DNA from: Mesorhizobium sp. J8
GTDB taxonomy: Bacteria; Pseudomonadota; Alphaproteobacteria; Rhizobiales; Rhizobiaceae
DNA length: 64,000 bases
Assembly: GCF_016591715.1 (NCBI RefSeq)
Contig: NZ_AP024109.1
Coordinates: 5,766,001-5,830,000, forward strand
Direction of reading: 5' to 3'
The translations under genes were made by a program, and so were the position numbers. The notes below the pieces were generated by a model. That model made no database searches. It was not told the origin of the DNA and saw nothing but the letters and a program-made list of their open reading frames with translations. This document shows, one piece after another, positions 1-8,342 of this stretch (the stretch's first letter is position 1; every line of letters starts with the position of its first letter).

Positions 1-1314
1 CTGGCGGGCGCGATCTCCGAAGCGCCGGAAAGGCCGCGCCGGCACGCACTGATGTATCTCGACCTCGATCAGTTCAAGCTGGTCAACGACACATGCGGCC
101 ATGCCGCCGGCGATCAATTGCTGCGCCAGATCTCGGTGCTGCTCGCCAACGAGTTGCCGCCGGGCGACATACTGGCGAGACTGGGCGGCGACGAGTTCGG
201 CGTTCTGCTCTTCGATTGCGATGCCGATTGCGCCGCGGCGACCGCCGAGCGCTTGCGCGCCACGGTCCAGGATCTGCATTTCTCCTGGGATGGCCGTCCC
301 TTCAACATCAGCGTCAGCATCGGCATGGTCGAAGTGGCCAATGCCGGGATGACGCTGGAAGAAGTGCTGCGCGCCGCCGACTTCGCCTGCTACATGGCCA
401 AGGAAAAGGGCCGCAACCGCGTCCAGCTCCACAGCGACGGCGACACCGCGCTTCGCGAGCGCTTCGGCGAGATGGCCTGGGTGCAGCGCCTGCATGCCGC
501 GCTGGACGGGAACCGCTTCAGGCTGCATGCGCAGGAGATCGCGCCCCTGCGCGACGATATTGCCGAGGCAGGCGCGCATGTCGAAGTCCTGCTTAGGCTG
601 ACCGATGAGGACGGCAGCTTCGTCACCCCACAGAGCTTCATTCCGGCGGCGGAGCGCTACGGCTTGATGCCGGCGATCGACCGCTGGGTGGTGCGCAACA
701 CCTTCGCCACCTTGGCGGCGAGGCTTGCCGACCCGCGCGCGGTGCCGATATCGACCTGCGCGATCAATCTCTCCGGCGCCACGTTCGGCGACGAGACGTT
801 TCTCGGCTTCATGCGCGAACAGTTCGCCGCGCACGCCATCGCGCCGGAAACGATCTGCCTCGAGATCACCGAGACCAGCGCCATCGCCAATCTGACCGAA
901 GCGATGCGCTTCATCGCCGACCTGCGCGGGCTGGGCTGCCGCTTCGCGCTCGACGATTTCGGCTCCGGCATGTCGTCCTTCGCCTATCTGAAGCATCTGC
1001 CGGTCGATTACCTCAAGGTCGACGGCGGCTTCGTCAAGGACATGCTCGACGACCGCATCGACCGCGCCATGGTCGAGATGATCCATCACATCGGCAAGGT
1101 GACCGGAAAGCGCACCATCGCCGAATTCGTCGAAAGCGACGGCATCGTCGAGGCCCTGAAGACGATCGGCGTCGATTATGCGCAAGGCTATGCGATTGCC
1201 CGGCCCCAGCCATTCGATGCCACCACCGTTCTGCGCGGCAATCGAAGCGAGCGCGACGCGACGGCGGACAGTTGGGAGAGTTTGGCGCGGACGCTGCGCC
1301 GCAAAGCCGGCTAA
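1..1314 (+). CDS. GGDEF-EAL cyclic-di-GMP protein, 5' truncated by window edge
   Basis: The reading frame is open from base 1, so the start lies upstream; the ATG at 52 is internal (the MYLDLDQFKLVND stretch is the beginning of a GGDEF domain). The GGDEF motif is intact at about 184-198. The inhibitory I-site Arg five residues before it is missing: the sequence is PPGD where RxxD is expected. An EAL domain follows. It has the EVLLR variant at about 582, then INLSG, EITE, DDFGSG, LKVD and QGY motifs, so the metal-binding and catalytic residues look present. The family makes and/or degrades the second messenger c-di-GMP. The N-terminal sensor domains are not in the window, so the signal and localisation cannot be told. 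Function of the domains is firm; which activity dominates is not. Confidence 0.93.
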   Translation: MAGAISEAPERPRRHALMYLDLDQFKLVNDTCGHAAGDQLLRQISVLLANELPPGDILARLGGDEFGVLLFDCDADCAAATAERLRATVQDLHFSWDGRPFNISVSIGMVEVANAGMTLEEVLRAADFACYMAKEKGRNRVQLHSDGDTALRERFGEMAWVQRLHAALDGNRFRLHAQEIAPLRDDIAEAGAHVEVLLRLTDEDGSFVTPQSFIPAAERYGLMPAIDRWVVRNTFATLAARLADPRAVPISTCAINLSGATFGDETFLGFMREQFAAHAIAPETICLEITETSAIANLTEAMRFIADLRGLGCRFALDDFGSGMSSFAYLKHLPVDYLKVDGGFVKDMLDDRIDRAMVEMIHHIGKVTGKRTIAEFVESDGIVEALKTIGVDYAQGYAIARPQPFDATTVLRGNRSERDATADSWESLARTLRRKAG

Positions 1315-1323
1315 TTACCAAAC

Positions 1324-1878
1324 TTAGACGACAACTCCTCCGGCCCGCCGTTCCAACAGGATCGTCGGCTTCTCGTGATAAGTGGTGCGCAAAATCTCGC
1401 GATAGCCGTTCTTCTCGGCCACCTTCAACGAAGCGCCGTTTTCCGGATCGATGATGCAGACGGTTCTCGCCTGTCCGAACGCCTCGTCGCCCCAGGCGAC
1501 GATCCGTCCGACGACCTCGCTCGCAAGCCCCTTGCCATGCGCCTCCGAGGCCAAGGCCCAGCCGGCTTCCGGCACGCCTTCGATCGAAGGCTCGATCTCA
1601 CGCTTCAGATCATGGAACCCGGCCTCGCCGATGAAGTGTCCGGTCGCCTTGTCCTCGATCGCCCAGAACCCGTAACCGATCAGCGACCAAAGCCCGGCAT
1701 GGCGCAGGAAGCGCATCCAGCTTTCCTCACGCGTGCGCGCCTTGCCGCCGATGAAACGGGTGACGGCAGGCTCCGCCCACATCGCGGCATAGGTCTCGAA
1801 ATCACCCGGACGGTGCGGCCGCAGAACAGTGCGCGCCGTCTGGAGGATCGGCACGCCGGCTTCCTTGTCGATGCTCAT
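1324..1878 (-). CDS. GNAT family N-acetyltransferase (RimJ/RimL type)
   Basis: A 184-residue protein opening LQTARTVLRPHRPGDFETYAAMW, the hallmark start of the RimJ/RimL-like acetyltransferase subfamily. The acetyl-CoA binding region follows, with EAGWALASEAHGKGLASE resembling motif A (Q/RxxGxG/A), and the late segment on adaptation to ENGASLKVAEKNGY is the usual motif B region. These enzymes move acetyl from acetyl-CoA to an amino group; the substrate here cannot be told. It ends 9 bp from the EAL gene (convergent). Start is ATG at 1878. Confidence 0.85.
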   Translation of the reverse strand: MSIDKEAGVPILQTARTVLRPHRPGDFETYAAMWAEPAVTRFIGGKARTREESWMRFLRHAGLWSLIGYGFWAIEDKATGHFIGEAGFHDLKREIEPSIEGVPEAGWALASEAHGKGLASEVVGRIVAWGDEAFGQARTVCIIDPENGASLKVAEKNGYREILRTTYHEKPTILLERRAGGVVV

Positions 1879-2075
1879 GGCATTCCTCTATATCGAGGCG
1901 GCAGCGCTTAGCAAACCAGCGCGTTCGAACAAGGGCCAGGGCCAACTGGCGCATCCTCCAGCGAAACACGCGCCATCGATCGCCGGCGGCCACTTCGTCG
2001 TCTGGGAATTTCGACCGGCGATGCTACTCTTCGGACACGCGATCTCGGTCACGGCGCCAAGCACAGGGAAGGAAC

Positions 2076-2531
2076 ATGGACAGCATCGATCTCGTATTGG
2101 CCATCATCCATCACCTTCTGGTGTTCTCGCTCGCCGGCATCATTGGCGCGGAGTTCGTGCTGGTGCGCGGCGATCTGGGCGCGGCGACGCTCAAGCGCCT
2201 TGCCGGCATCGACCGCCATTATGGCATCATCGCCGCGCTGATCGTCGTCGGCGGCGTCTGCCGTGTGCTCTTCGGTCTGAAGGGTTGGGAATTCTACGTC
2301 TACAATTGGGTGTTCTGGGCAAAGATGGCGGCCTTCGCCATCGTCGGCCTGCTGTCGATCGTGCCGACCATGCGCTTCCTTTCCTGGAGCAGGCAGGCGA
2401 GCAGCACTCCCTCCTTCGCGGTGCCGGCGGCGGAGTTGGCCTCGGTGAAGAACTATGTCCGTGCCGAGGGCTTGATCTTCCTGCTTATTCCGGTCTTCGC
2501 CGCGGCCATGGCGCGCGGCTACGGCTACTAA
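2076..2531 (+). CDS. DUF2214 family integral membrane protein
   Basis: A 151-residue hydrophobic protein with four likely membrane helices (roughly residues 5-25, 48-66, 78-100 and 130-148). The start AIIHHLLVFSLAGIIGAEFVL and the GIDRHYGIIAALIVVGGVCRVLFGLKG block fit the DUF2214 family, whose function is unknown. A good Shine-Dalgarno (gggaagga) precedes the ATG. It stands alone, divergent from the GNAT gene across about 200 bp in which I see no other gene. Confidence 0.75.
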   Translation: MDSIDLVLAIIHHLLVFSLAGIIGAEFVLVRGDLGAATLKRLAGIDRHYGIIAALIVVGGVCRVLFGLKGWEFYVYNWVFWAKMAAFAIVGLLSIVPTMRFLSWSRQASSTPSFAVPAAELASVKNYVRAEGLIFLLIPVFAAAMARGYGY

Positions 2532-2572
2532 ATTCCAGGAAAACTGCGCAGCGGTTTTCCGTCCGGAAATGC
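2531..2572. repeat. Palindromic module P1 (degenerate copy)
   Basis: A decayed copy of the AATTCC...GGAATT palindrome with the central GCAGCGG core, also seen at 23937, 30492, 41049 and 46635. It lies between the convergent DUF2214 and nth genes and includes the DUF2214 stop codon. The outer arm reads GGAAAT instead of GGAATT. Confidence 0.7.
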
Positions 2573-2585
2573 GTCAAGGCAACCT

Positions 2586-3392
2586 CTAAGCCTCGACCGG
2601 GAATGTCTCATTCAGCGGGGCGATCGGCACCAGCGGGGCCGGTATGTCGGTGGTCTTTTCCTTCGACTTGCAGATATCGGCGATCACACAGGCCGGGCAG
2701 TCGGGCTTGCGCGCCTTGCAGACATAGCGGCCATGCAGGATCAGCCAGTGATGCGCATGCCGCATAAACTCGGCCGGGATGACCTTGAGCAGCCCTTCCT
2801 CGACCTGCTCAGGCGTCCTGCCGGGCGCCAGTCCGATCCGGTTGCCGATGCGGAAGATATGCGTGTCGACCGCCATCGTGTGCTGGCCGAAGGCGACGTT
2901 GAGCACGACATTGGCGGTCTTGCGCCCGACGCCCGGCAGCTTCACCAGCTCATCGCGATCCTGCGGCACATGGCCCGCATAGTCGTCGATCAGCGCCTTC
3001 GACAGCGCGATCACGTTCTTGGCCTTGTTGCGCCACAGGCCGATGGTGCGGATATAGTCGCCGACCCTGGCCTCGCCCAGTGCCAGCATCTTGGCTGGCG
3101 TGTCCGCCGCGGAAAACAGCGCCTTCGTCGCCTTGTTAACGCCCGCGTCGGTTGCTTGCGCCGACAGCACCACCGCGACCAACAGGGTGAAGGCGTTGAC
3201 ATAGTCGAGCTCGCCTTTCGGCTCCGGTCGCTGCACGGAAAAGCGCCGGAAGATCTCATGCACCTCGGCAGGGCTGTAGAGCGACCGGAAAGCGGCTTTT
3301 CGCGGCCGTGCGCCAGGCCTCCGGCCGCTACCGGCAGGAGCGGGTCGAGGTTTTTTGACAGCCACGGATTTTTTCGACTTGGGAGGCGCCAT
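2586..3392 (-). CDS. nth: Endonuclease III (DNA glycosylase/AP lyase)
   Basis: Base-excision repair enzyme that removes oxidised pyrimidines and nicks at abasic sites. Visible are the helix-hairpin-helix LPGVGRKTANVVL carrying the catalytic Lys, the catalytic Asp in VDTHIFRIGNR, and the C-terminal [4Fe-4S] loop with four Cys spaced C-x6-C-x2-C-x5-C. The frame is open further upstream, to 3545, but that would run through DUF2244. The ATG at 3392 has a strong SD (aggaagg), giving 268 residues with a Lys/Pro/Arg-rich N-terminal tail of about 35 residues, as is common in alphaproteobacteria. Confidence 0.95.
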   Translation of the reverse strand: MAPPKSKKSVAVKKPRPAPAGSGRRPGARPRKAAFRSLYSPAEVHEIFRRFSVQRPEPKGELDYVNAFTLLVAVVLSAQATDAGVNKATKALFSAADTPAKMLALGEARVGDYIRTIGLWRNKAKNVIALSKALIDDYAGHVPQDRDELVKLPGVGRKTANVVLNVAFGQHTMAVDTHIFRIGNRIGLAPGRTPEQVEEGLLKVIPAEFMRHAHHWLILHGRYVCKARKPDCPACVIADICKSKEKTTDIPAPLVPIAPLNETFPVEA

Positions 3393-3406
3393 TTCCTTCC
3401 TATAAT
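3379..3406 (+). promoter_or_regulatory. Candidate sigma-70 promoter for a leaderless DUF2244 mRNA
   Basis: TTGGGA (3379-3384), a 16-bp spacer, then a perfect TATAAT (3401-3406). The predicted start site at about 3412-3414 is 1-3 nt before the DUF2244 ATG (3415). The bases before that ATG are pyrimidine-rich with no Shine-Dalgarno, which fits leaderless translation. The promoter overlaps the first codons of nth. Confidence 0.55.
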
Positions 3407-3414
3407 ATCCCCTC

Positions 3415-3909
3415 ATGAGCGACACAAACGCCTCGTTCCGGGCCGACGAGCCATTTTTCCAGGCCTTGCTGACGCCGCACCGCTCGCTCGGCCGCACCGG
3501 TTTCCTGATCCTGATGGGAGCGCTTCTGTTCGGCTGGGCGGTCACCGGCGCGTTCTTCCTGGCGCATGGCGCCTGGCCGGTGTTCGGCTTTTTCGGCCTC
3601 GATGTGATCGCCGTCTACATCGCCTTCCGCGCCAATTACCGCGCCGCGCGCGCCCGCGAGGAAATCTCGGTATCGCGCACCAGCCTCGATATCCGCAAGA
3701 CCGCACCGTCGGGCCGCTCGGAAGCGCATCATTTCAACCCGTTCTGGACACGGTTCTCGATCGCCCGTCACAGCGAAATCGGGATCACCAAGATGGCGGT
3801 GGAAGCGCAGGGCAGGAGCGTGGCGATCGGCGGCTTCCTCAACCCCGACGACCGCGAAAGCTTCGCCACCGCCTTTTCACGCGCGCTGGCGACCGCCAAG
3901 ACGCGCTGA
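3415..3909 (+). CDS. DUF2244 domain membrane protein
   Basis: A 164-residue protein with two adjacent membrane helices (about residues 32-51 and 57-77: LILMGALLFGWAVTGAFFL and VFGFFGLDVIAVYIAF) followed by a soluble C-terminal domain with the WTRF and GRSVAIGGFLNPDDRESFATAF segments typical of DUF2244. Function unknown. It is divergent from nth with only 22 bp between the two start codons, an arrangement often kept in Rhizobiales (recalled, not checked). Confidence 0.88.
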   Translation: MSDTNASFRADEPFFQALLTPHRSLGRTGFLILMGALLFGWAVTGAFFLAHGAWPVFGFFGLDVIAVYIAFRANYRAARAREEISVSRTSLDIRKTAPSGRSEAHHFNPFWTRFSIARHSEIGITKMAVEAQGRSVAIGGFLNPDDRESFATAFSRALATAKTR

Positions 3910-3920
3910 GCCCAAGCAAA

Positions 3921-4739
3921 TCAGAACCGGTACCGCAGCAGCCTGCCGACCTTGCGCATGGCGGGGATGAGCTTCCAGAGGCCGATGAACAAGCGCGCGG
4001 ACCAGCCCAGACGCGCTGCTTGCTCCGGCTTGTAAGCCGCAATCTCGCCGATGAAGCGAAGTTTCGGAACAGCCCGCTCCAGCTCGCGCGGATCCTCGAT
4101 CGCCCAATGGACTTCGGAGCCCGTTGCCTTGATGGCCGGATTAAGGCGCATCAGCTTCAGCCCGAAACGGCTGTAGGCATCGAACATCAACTCGCCGCCG
4201 GCCAGATGCGAGACGAGCCGCGCGAATAGACGCGGGCCCTCGTCGGCGGCGAGATAGGGCGTCAGCCCCTCGGCCACGACCATTGCCGGGCGATTGCGCG
4301 GCACCTCGGCCAGCCATCCCGGCTCGGTCACCGACGAAGCGATCAGATGGTAATAACGGTCCCTGGACGGATAGAGCCTGCGCCTGAGCTCGACGACGTC
4401 GGGATAGTCGACATCGAACCAATCCACGCCCGGTCGCGGGTCGATCCGGAAAATGCGCGTGTCGAGCCCGCATCCGAGATGCAGCACGATCGCGTCCGGA
4501 TATCGCGCGAGGAAATCGGCGACGCACACGTCCAGTGTCCTCGCCCGGATCGCGAATCCCAACCCGAGATTGCCGTCGACCTTGAGCCTCGCGAAATCAT
4601 AGTCGATCTTGCGCACGGCCTCGTCGGCGAAGCGATCCTGGAGCAGGGAATTGGGCAGCCGGCTCTCCAGCGCCTTGCCGTAGAGCGTCATCAGCAACGT
4701 TTCCTTCGCCCCGGTCAGATCGACCTTTTCGCCGGCCAT
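3921..4739 (-). CDS. Class I SAM-dependent methyltransferase, leucine carboxyl methyltransferase (LCM/Tcmp) family
   Basis: 272 residues starting at the ATG at 4739. The motif VLHLGCGLDTRIFRIDPRPGVDWFDVDYPDVV is the SAM-binding region of the LCM/TcmP-type O-methyltransferases, followed by MVVAEGLTPYLAADEGPRLF, also typical. The family methylates carboxyl or hydroxyl groups of diverse small molecules or polyketides; substrate unknown. It stands alone between convergent DUF2244 and divergent Ada-like genes. The frame runs on upstream to 4856 but that would overlap the next gene's leader. Confidence 0.85.
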   Translation of the reverse strand: MAGEKVDLTGAKETLLMTLYGKALESRLPNSLLQDRFADEAVRKIDYDFARLKVDGNLGLGFAIRARTLDVCVADFLARYPDAIVLHLGCGLDTRIFRIDPRPGVDWFDVDYPDVVELRRRLYPSRDRYYHLIASSVTEPGWLAEVPRNRPAMVVAEGLTPYLAADEGPRLFARLVSHLAGGELMFDAYSRFGLKLMRLNPAIKATGSEVHWAIEDPRELERAVPKLRFIGEIAAYKPEQAARLGWSARLFIGLWKLIPAMRKVGRLLRYRF

Positions 4740-4854
4740 GATTGTCCTCTTCGGTCCGAAGCTCACTCTATCTGGGTGCGTACGGAGGGAAGGCAAGTTT
4801 CGGGTGGTTGCAAAGCTCTGGAAGACCGATATTCCCGGCCAAGGAGATATTGCC

Positions 4855-5760
4855 ATGAACGCTCAGATGACCATGAATACGCTGATGAAACCGACCGCGA
4901 TCCTTGAGAACGACATCACGCCGCAAGGCAGCGACTATGACGTGGTGCGCCGCGCCATCGAGAAGATCAGCCTCGACTATCGCGACCAGCCCTCGCTGGA
5001 AGCGCTGGCCGAGGAAGTCGGCGAGACGCCGACCGGCCTGCAGAAGCTGTTCACGCGCTGGGCCGGCCTGTCGCCGAAAGCCTTCCTGCAGGCGGTGACG
5101 CTCGACCATGCGCGCAGGCTGCTCGATTCCGGCATGCCGCTCCTGGAGACCTCGTTCGAGCTCGGCATGTCCGGCCCCGGGCGGCTGCACGACCTCTTCG
5201 TCACCCATGAGGCGATGTCGCCCGGCGACTACAAGACCCGCGGCGCGGGCCTCACCATCCGCTATGGCTATCACATCTCGCCGTTCGGCATTGCGCTGAT
5301 CATGGTCACCGACCGCGGTCTCGCGGGCCTCGCCTTCTGTGACGCCGGCGGCGAACGGGCCGCCTTCGCCGACATGTCCGGCCGTTGGCCGAACGCGACC
5401 TATGTCGAGGACATGTCGGCCACCCAGGCCTATGCCGCGCGGGTCTTCGATCCGACGAAATGGCGCGCCGACCAGCCGCTGCGCGTGGTGATGATCGGCA
5501 CCGATTTCCAGCTTCGCGTCTGGGAAGCCTTGCTGCGTATCCCGATGGGCCGCGCCTGCACCTATTCCTCGATCGCGGCAAGCATCGGCGCGCCCAACGC
5601 AAGCCGGGCCGTCGGCGCGGCGGTAGGCGCCAACCCGATGTCCTTCGTGGTGCCCTGCCATCGCGCTCTCGGCAAATCCGGCGCGCTCACCGGCTACCAC
5701 TGGGGGCTGACGCGCAAGCGCGCCATCCTCGGCTGGGAAGCGGGGCAAGTGGCGTCGTGA
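4855..5760 (+). CDS. Bifunctional AraC-type regulator / O6-methylguanine-DNA methyltransferase (Ada-like, no Cys4 domain)
   Basis: 301 residues from the ATG at 4855, with SD aaggag. An AraC-type HTH (residues about 25-120: LEALAEEVGETPTGLQKLF...) is followed by a methyltransferase domain with the suicide-Cys motif VVPCHRALG and the GRACTYSSIAASIGAPNASRAVGAAVGANP DNA-binding block. It removes alkyl groups from O6-alkylguanine and probably controls its own or other repair genes. The N-terminal zinc Cys4 methylphosphotriester sensor of E. coli Ada is absent, so it cannot sense alkylation the classical way. This shorter layout is common in Rhizobiales. Confidence 0.92.
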   Translation: MNAQMTMNTLMKPTAILENDITPQGSDYDVVRRAIEKISLDYRDQPSLEALAEEVGETPTGLQKLFTRWAGLSPKAFLQAVTLDHARRLLDSGMPLLETSFELGMSGPGRLHDLFVTHEAMSPGDYKTRGAGLTIRYGYHISPFGIALIMVTDRGLAGLAFCDAGGERAAFADMSGRWPNATYVEDMSATQAYAARVFDPTKWRADQPLRVVMIGTDFQLRVWEALLRIPMGRACTYSSIAASIGAPNASRAVGAAVGANPMSFVVPCHRALGKSGALTGYHWGLTRKRAILGWEAGQVAS

Positions 5761-5809
5761 AATCGACGGCCAAGGCCCTGTGGAAATCTTCCTAGCACTT
5801 TGATTTCGC

Positions 5810-5852
5810 GCATGATCCTTCTGAAAATCGGTTCCGATTTTCAGGGGCATGC
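5810..5852. repeat. Palindromic module P4
   Basis: GCATGATCC and TCAGGGGCATGC arms enclose CTGAAAATCGG / CCGATTTTCAG, giving a long near-perfect hairpin between the ada-like gene and ribokinase. Related copies with the GCATG outer arm and an AACCGG- or ATCGG-type core lie at 10121, 18113 and 54571. Confidence 0.75.
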
Positions 5853-5887
5853 GTTAGCCTCCCGCGCAACCAACGGGAGGCAGTTTT

Positions 5888-6793
5888 TTGATTATCGTTG
5901 TCGGCTCGATCAACCTCGACCTCATCGCCAATGTCGACCGCTTGCCGGAACCCGGCGAGACGGTGCGCGGCTCCGGCTTCGCCACCGCGCCCGGCGGCAA
6001 GGGCGCCAACCAGGCGCTGGCCGCGGCGCGCGCGGGAGCCCAGGTACGTATGGTGGGCGCGGTCGGCAAGGATAGCTTTGCCGCCGAGGCGCTGGCCCTT
6101 CTCAAGGCCGGCAACGTCGATCTGTCCGGTGTCGGCCAGAGCTTCGCCTCCACCGGCACCGCGTTGATCCTGGTCGGCACCGACGGCGAAAACGTCATCG
6201 CCGTGGTTCCGGGCGCCAATGATTCGGTGGTACCGGGCGATGTCGCCAAGGCTTTCCTCAAGAAAGGCGATGTCGTGCTTTTGCAGCATGAGATCCCGCT
6301 GCAGACGGTCGAAGCCGCGCTCGACGCGGCGCGCGCGGCCGGCGCCGTCAGCGTGCTCAACACCGCCCCCTTCCGTCGCGAGGCCGCAGGCTTCCTCGGC
6401 AAGGCCGATTATGCGGTCGCCAACGAAACCGAGTTCGATCTCTATGGCGAGGCGCTGGCGCTTTCCGGGCGCGACCGCCCTGCCCGCATGCGCGACTATG
6501 CCCAAAAGACCGGCCGCGCCATCGTCGTCACGCTGGGCGGGGACGGCGTGCTGGCGGCCACGCCCGAGGATTTCCTCACCGTCCCGGCGCTGAAGATCAC
6601 ACCGGTCGACACGGTCGGCGCCGGCGACACCTTCTGCGGCTATTTCGGCGCCGGCCTGTCGTCCGGCCTTTCGCTTGAGCAAGCGCTCGCCCGCGCCGCC
6701 GTGGCCGGCTCGCTCGCCTGCCTGAAGCCCGGTGCGCAGCCGGCAATCCCGCTGGGCAAGGACGTCGACACGGCTTTGGCGGGCGGCCGTTAA
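5888..6793 (+). CDS. rbsK: Ribokinase (PfkB carbohydrate kinase)
   Basis: 301 residues. Phosphorylates ribose to ribose-5-phosphate. Seen are the PfkB signature 1 region GGKGANQALAAARAG, and signature 2 DTVGAGDTFCGYFGAGL with the catalytic Asp, plus the start IIVVGSINLDLIANVDRLPEPGET typical of ribokinase. The start is a TTG at 5888 preceded by gggagg; no ATG lies nearby that keeps the conserved N-terminus. The amidase follows 3 bp downstream, so the two are co-transcribed. Alternative: another pentose or nucleoside kinase. Confidence 0.9.
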   Translation: MIIVVGSINLDLIANVDRLPEPGETVRGSGFATAPGGKGANQALAAARAGAQVRMVGAVGKDSFAAEALALLKAGNVDLSGVGQSFASTGTALILVGTDGENVIAVVPGANDSVVPGDVAKAFLKKGDVVLLQHEIPLQTVEAALDAARAAGAVSVLNTAPFRREAAGFLGKADYAVANETEFDLYGEALALSGRDRPARMRDYAQKTGRAIVVTLGGDGVLAATPEDFLTVPALKITPVDTVGAGDTFCGYFGAGLSSGLSLEQALARAAVAGSLACLKPGAQPAIPLGKDVDTALAGGR

Positions 6794-6796
6794 GCA

Positions 6797-8248
6797 ATGC
6801 GCCCCGCCACAAAACATGCCGTGCCGCCGGCCGGCGACATCTGCCGCCTCTCCGCCGTCGAGCTCGCCGATGGCATCAGGCAGCGCCAGTTTTCGGTTCG
6901 CGAGGTGGTCGGCGCGTTCCTCGAACGCATCGAAGCCGTGAATCCGCGGGTCAACGCCATCGTATCGCTGCGCGAACGCGCCAACGTGCTGGCCGAGGCC
7001 GACGCGGCGGACGCCCATCTGGCCCGCGGCGGCGAGGCCGGATCGCTGTTCGGCCTGCCGATCGCCATCAAGGACCTGGCCCTGACCAAGGGGCTCAGAA
7101 CCACCTTCGGCTCGCCGATCTTTGCCGATTTTATTCCCGACACGGACGACTTCTTCGTCGAGCGCATCCGCAAGGCCGGCGCCATCATCATCGGCAAGAC
7201 CAATGTTCCGGAATTCGGGCTGGGCTCCAACACCTACAATCCGGTCTTCGGGCCGACGCTCAACGCCTTCGACCCGGCGCTCACCGCCGGCGGATCGAGT
7301 GGCGGCGCGGCCGTGGCGCTGGCGCTCGACATGCTGCCGGTCGCCGACGGCAGCGACTTCGGCGGCTCGCTGCGCAATCCGGCCGGCTACAACAATGTCT
7401 ACGGCTTCCGTCCCTCGCAGGGGCTCGTGCCCGCCGGGCCCGATATCGATGTCTTCCATGCGCAGATGGGTGTCGAGGGGCCGATGGGCCGCGGCGTGCG
7501 CGACATCGCGCTGCTGCTCGACGAGCAGGCGGGCTACCACCCGCAGGCGCCCTTGTCGCATGCCAAGGAAGGCTCGTTCCTCGACGGCTTGAGGACAAAG
7601 GCGTCCGGCGGCCGCGTCGCCTGGCTGGGCGATCTCGGCGGCCACTTGCCGATGGAACCGGGTGTGCTCGACCTTTGCGAGGCCGCGCTTGCCCGCTTTG
7701 CCGATGCATCGTTCGCCAGCGACGCGCTGGTGCCGGATGTCGATTTCGAGGCGCTGTGGCAGGCTTTCGTCACCTTGCGCCAGGCAAGCAGCGGCTGTGC
7801 GCTGAAGGCGCATTATGACGATCCGGCAAAACGCGGGCTGCTGAAGCCCGAGGCTGTGTGGGAGGTGGAGCAGGCGATGCGACTGACAGGGCCACAGATC
7901 CACGCAGCAACCGTCCGGCGCACCTCGTGGCATCGCACGCTGCTGTCGCTGTTCGAGCGCTTCGACCTCATCGCCCTGCCGACCGCGCAGGTGTTCCCGT
8001 TCGACGTGACCACCCACTGGCCGCGCGAGGTCGCGGGGCGGACCATGGACAGCTATCACCGCTGGATGCAGGTCTCGGCCTTCGCCACGCTGGGCGGCTG
8101 CCCGGCGCTCAACGTGCCGGCCGGCTTCGACGACAAGGGCCGGCCGATGGGCCTGCAGTTGATCGGCCGCCCGCGCGGCGACCTCGCCGTGCTCAGGGCG
8201 GGCGCAGCCTATGAGGCCGTGCTGCCCTGGCCGGCGGGAGCCGCGTGA
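6797..8248 (+). CDS. Amidase (amidase signature family)
   Basis: 483 residues with the Ser-cisSer-Lys triad of amidase-signature enzymes: Lys in LPIAIKDLALTKG, the first Ser in TAGGSSGGAAVAL and the nucleophile in VADGSDFGGSLRNPAG. It hydrolyses an amide bond of unknown substrate. It is not GatA of the tRNA amidotransferase, judging by the divergent C-terminal half and the lack of gatB or gatC nearby. Starts 3 nt after rbsK stops. Confidence 0.92.
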   Translation: MRPATKHAVPPAGDICRLSAVELADGIRQRQFSVREVVGAFLERIEAVNPRVNAIVSLRERANVLAEADAADAHLARGGEAGSLFGLPIAIKDLALTKGLRTTFGSPIFADFIPDTDDFFVERIRKAGAIIIGKTNVPEFGLGSNTYNPVFGPTLNAFDPALTAGGSSGGAAVALALDMLPVADGSDFGGSLRNPAGYNNVYGFRPSQGLVPAGPDIDVFHAQMGVEGPMGRGVRDIALLLDEQAGYHPQAPLSHAKEGSFLDGLRTKASGGRVAWLGDLGGHLPMEPGVLDLCEAALARFADASFASDALVPDVDFEALWQAFVTLRQASSGCALKAHYDDPAKRGLLKPEAVWEVEQAMRLTGPQIHAATVRRTSWHRTLLSLFERFDLIALPTAQVFPFDVTTHWPREVAGRTMDSYHRWMQVSAFATLGGCPALNVPAGFDDKGRPMGLQLIGRPRGDLAVLRAGAAYEAVLPWPAGAA

Positions 8249-8342
8249 CGGGCCGCCCTGCCCGGCCAGCTTGCGCCAGCCCCAATCCCGTGCATTGATC
8301 GCTCTCCGCCCAAGTCGGCGCTGTCCTGTTCGAGGGAAGATC

